This document shows positions 6,646 through 7,524 of a stretch of DNA of 7,524 bases, piece by piece. The position numbers were made by a program, and so were the translations under genes. The stretch comes from Roseiflexaceae bacterium UBA965 (GTDB lineage: Bacteria > Chloroflexota > Chloroflexia > Chloroflexales > Roseiflexaceae): NCBI GenBank assembly GCA_002292925.1, contig DBCF01000181.1:1-7524 (forward strand), written 5' to 3'. How positions within the stretch are numbered: position 1 is the stretch's first letter; every line of letters starts with the position of its first letter. The notes beneath the pieces were generated by a model. The model searched no databases and was not told the DNA's origin. It saw nothing but the letters and a program-made list of their open reading frames with translations.

Positions 6646-7524
6646 GACAACTCCACACATTCAATTCCCAACAAACGGGCCACATGTTTGATGACCGTCG
6701 CATGATGACCAATCCCTAGTGCGACGTGGTGGGTGGGGGCTTCTTGGCACCAGTTATCCATGAATGTAGCCGGATCGCTGGCAAATTTGAGGCGGCTATT
6801 AGTGTTGCCAATCTGGAGCACTGGCCCGGGGATTGATTGGCCTTCGGCCACTAACATGCGTAATTTACCGTCGCCGTCTTGGGTGACACCGAGGATGGTG
6901 ATAGGGCCTGTTTTGACCCGCATTTCGATCGAGATACCTTCGCCTGATTTACCATGATAGAGGCTCAATGCCCGCATCAACGGCGGTTTGTCACTAATCG
7001 CTGGGTGAGCTGGACCGTCATGCCCCATCAACACAAATTGTTCTGGTACATCCATCGCATAAAATTCGGTAAACGATCCACCAGCCCCAATGCGATCCAT
7101 GATGAGCATGGCAATGGCGGTTTTGAGGTCGCCCTCACCCGCACACGGCACTCCTTGCCACGTCAGCATCGTAGCCCCCACAATCAGATGGGCTGCGGCA
7201 TCGGCCGTCGGCAAGCCTGGCATCCCACGGTGGTAGTAGCACAACGCCTGCAAATCATAATTCTTTACCATCTGGTCGAGTGCACACGACACCCGGGCAG
7301 CATTGGCTAGCCCATCAGGGGTAACGGCTTTCGAAATCCGATCGACACCGAGTGGTGCTTCTTCAAACAGCTCGCGAATCCGGGTCACGCGGCTATCGAT
7401 AGCCTCAGGCACCACAGCGCTACCATTGGTCGCTAATTCATCAAATTCCAGCCATTCCACATGACAGCCCAATTGGGCATGAAGCATCGTCGGGTCACTA
7501 TACATATCGAGCATGCCGGGGTAG
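6642..7524 (-). CDS. L-arabinose/L-fucose isomerase-family sugar isomerase, 5'-truncated by the window edge
   Basis: This protein belongs to the metal-dependent (usually Mn) aldose-ketose isomerase family of AraA and FucI. The frame runs to the right edge: Tyr-Pro-Gly precede the ATG at 7514, which is therefore probably internal. Family members have about 470-500 residues, so roughly the first 180-200 are missing. Numbered from that ATG, the AraA active-site pattern is visible: AGEGDLKTA (125-133, Glu127, matching AraA Glu306), SFTEFY (147-152, Glu150, matching Glu333), MGHDG (163-167, His165, matching His350) and THHVAL (261-266, His262/263, matching His450). The C-terminal part (about 190-290) has the GPITIL and VAEG elements of the Fucose_iso_C-type beta domain. 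The full ligand set suggests an active enzyme. It overlaps the glycosidase by ATGA, so it probably isomerises a sugar that the glycosidase releases. L-arabinose, L-fucose or another 6-deoxysugar are all possible. Confidence 0.88.
   Translation of the reverse strand, partial: YPGMLDMYSDPTMLHAQLGCHVEWLEFDELATNGSAVVPEAIDSRVTRIRELFEEAPLGVDRISKAVTPDGLANAARVSCALDQMVKNYDLQALCYYHRGMPGLPTADAAAHLIVGATMLTWQGVPCAGEGDLKTAIAMLIMDRIGAGGSFTEFYAMDVPEQFVLMGHDGPAHPAISDKPPLMRALSLYHGKSGEGISIEMRVKTGPITILGVTQDGDGKLRMLVAEGQSIPGPVLQIGNTNSRLKFASDPATFMDNWCQEAPTHHVALGIGHHATVIKHVARLLGIECVELS
6651..6656 (-). promoter_or_regulatory. Ribosome binding site that decides the glycosidase start
   Basis: GTGGAG on the - strand lies inside the last codons of the isomerase gene, 5 nt before the ATG at 6645-6643, which overlaps the isomerase TGA (6644-6642) as ATGA. 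This favours the 6645 start and translational coupling. The alternative ATG at 6660 is preceded only by GGGA. Confidence 0.7.

Noticed and set aside
6643..6660. ATG at 6660 as the glycosidase start
   Set aside because: The ATG at 6645 has a better ribosome binding site and the ATGA overlap typical of coupled genes. The five extra residues are not part of the domain.
7512..7514. ATG at 7514 as the isomerase start
   Set aside because: The frame continues to the window edge, and the protein from here is far shorter than the family, lacking the whole N-terminal domain.
1..7524. CRISPR arrays, tRNA or rRNA genes, riboswitches
   Set aside because: No regularly spaced repeats, cloverleaf-like sequences or recognisable rRNA or riboswitch cores were seen in the gaps between genes.

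Overview
The window looks like a chromosomal segment of a free-living, carbohydrate-degrading bacterium. Moderate GC content, a lipoprotein with a Ser/Thr/Asp-rich linker, and large cytoplasmic glycosidases beside sugar isomerases would fit the Chloroflexota (a Herpetosiphon-like organism). That placement comes from gene style only; there is no marker gene in the window.

Layout from left to right. Positions 1-990 (+) hold the 3' part of a serine beta-lactamase/esterase-family hydrolase whose N-terminus is cut off by the window edge. It converges on a gene at 1096-2148 (-) for a secreted lipoprotein with a LolA/LppX-like central region. A hairpin in the short gap between them can serve as terminator. 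The lipoprotein gene has its own promoter with a perfect TATAAT box. Positions 2149-2778 contain no gene. They hold that promoter, then a 386-bp element with perfect 16-bp terminal inverted repeats and flanking ATTT duplications (a MITE-like element with a nested palindromic module), then a strong terminator for the operon on its right. Positions 2779-7524 (-) are the 3' part of an operon. It begins with an L-arabinose/L-fucose isomerase-family protein (N-terminus beyond the right edge), followed with an ATGA stop/start overlap by a very large GH106-like (alpha-L-rhamnosidase family) glycoside hydrolase.

How the parts fit together: the hydrolase has no signal peptide and is translationally coupled to the isomerase. 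The likely picture is import of a glycoside or oligosaccharide, cytoplasmic release of a deoxysugar or pentose, and isomerisation of that sugar to a ketose. The exact sugar cannot be read from the sequence. The lipoprotein and the beta-lactamase-like hydrolase are separate transcription units with no visible link to that pathway. The most unusual non-coding object is the 2261-2646 repeat element.
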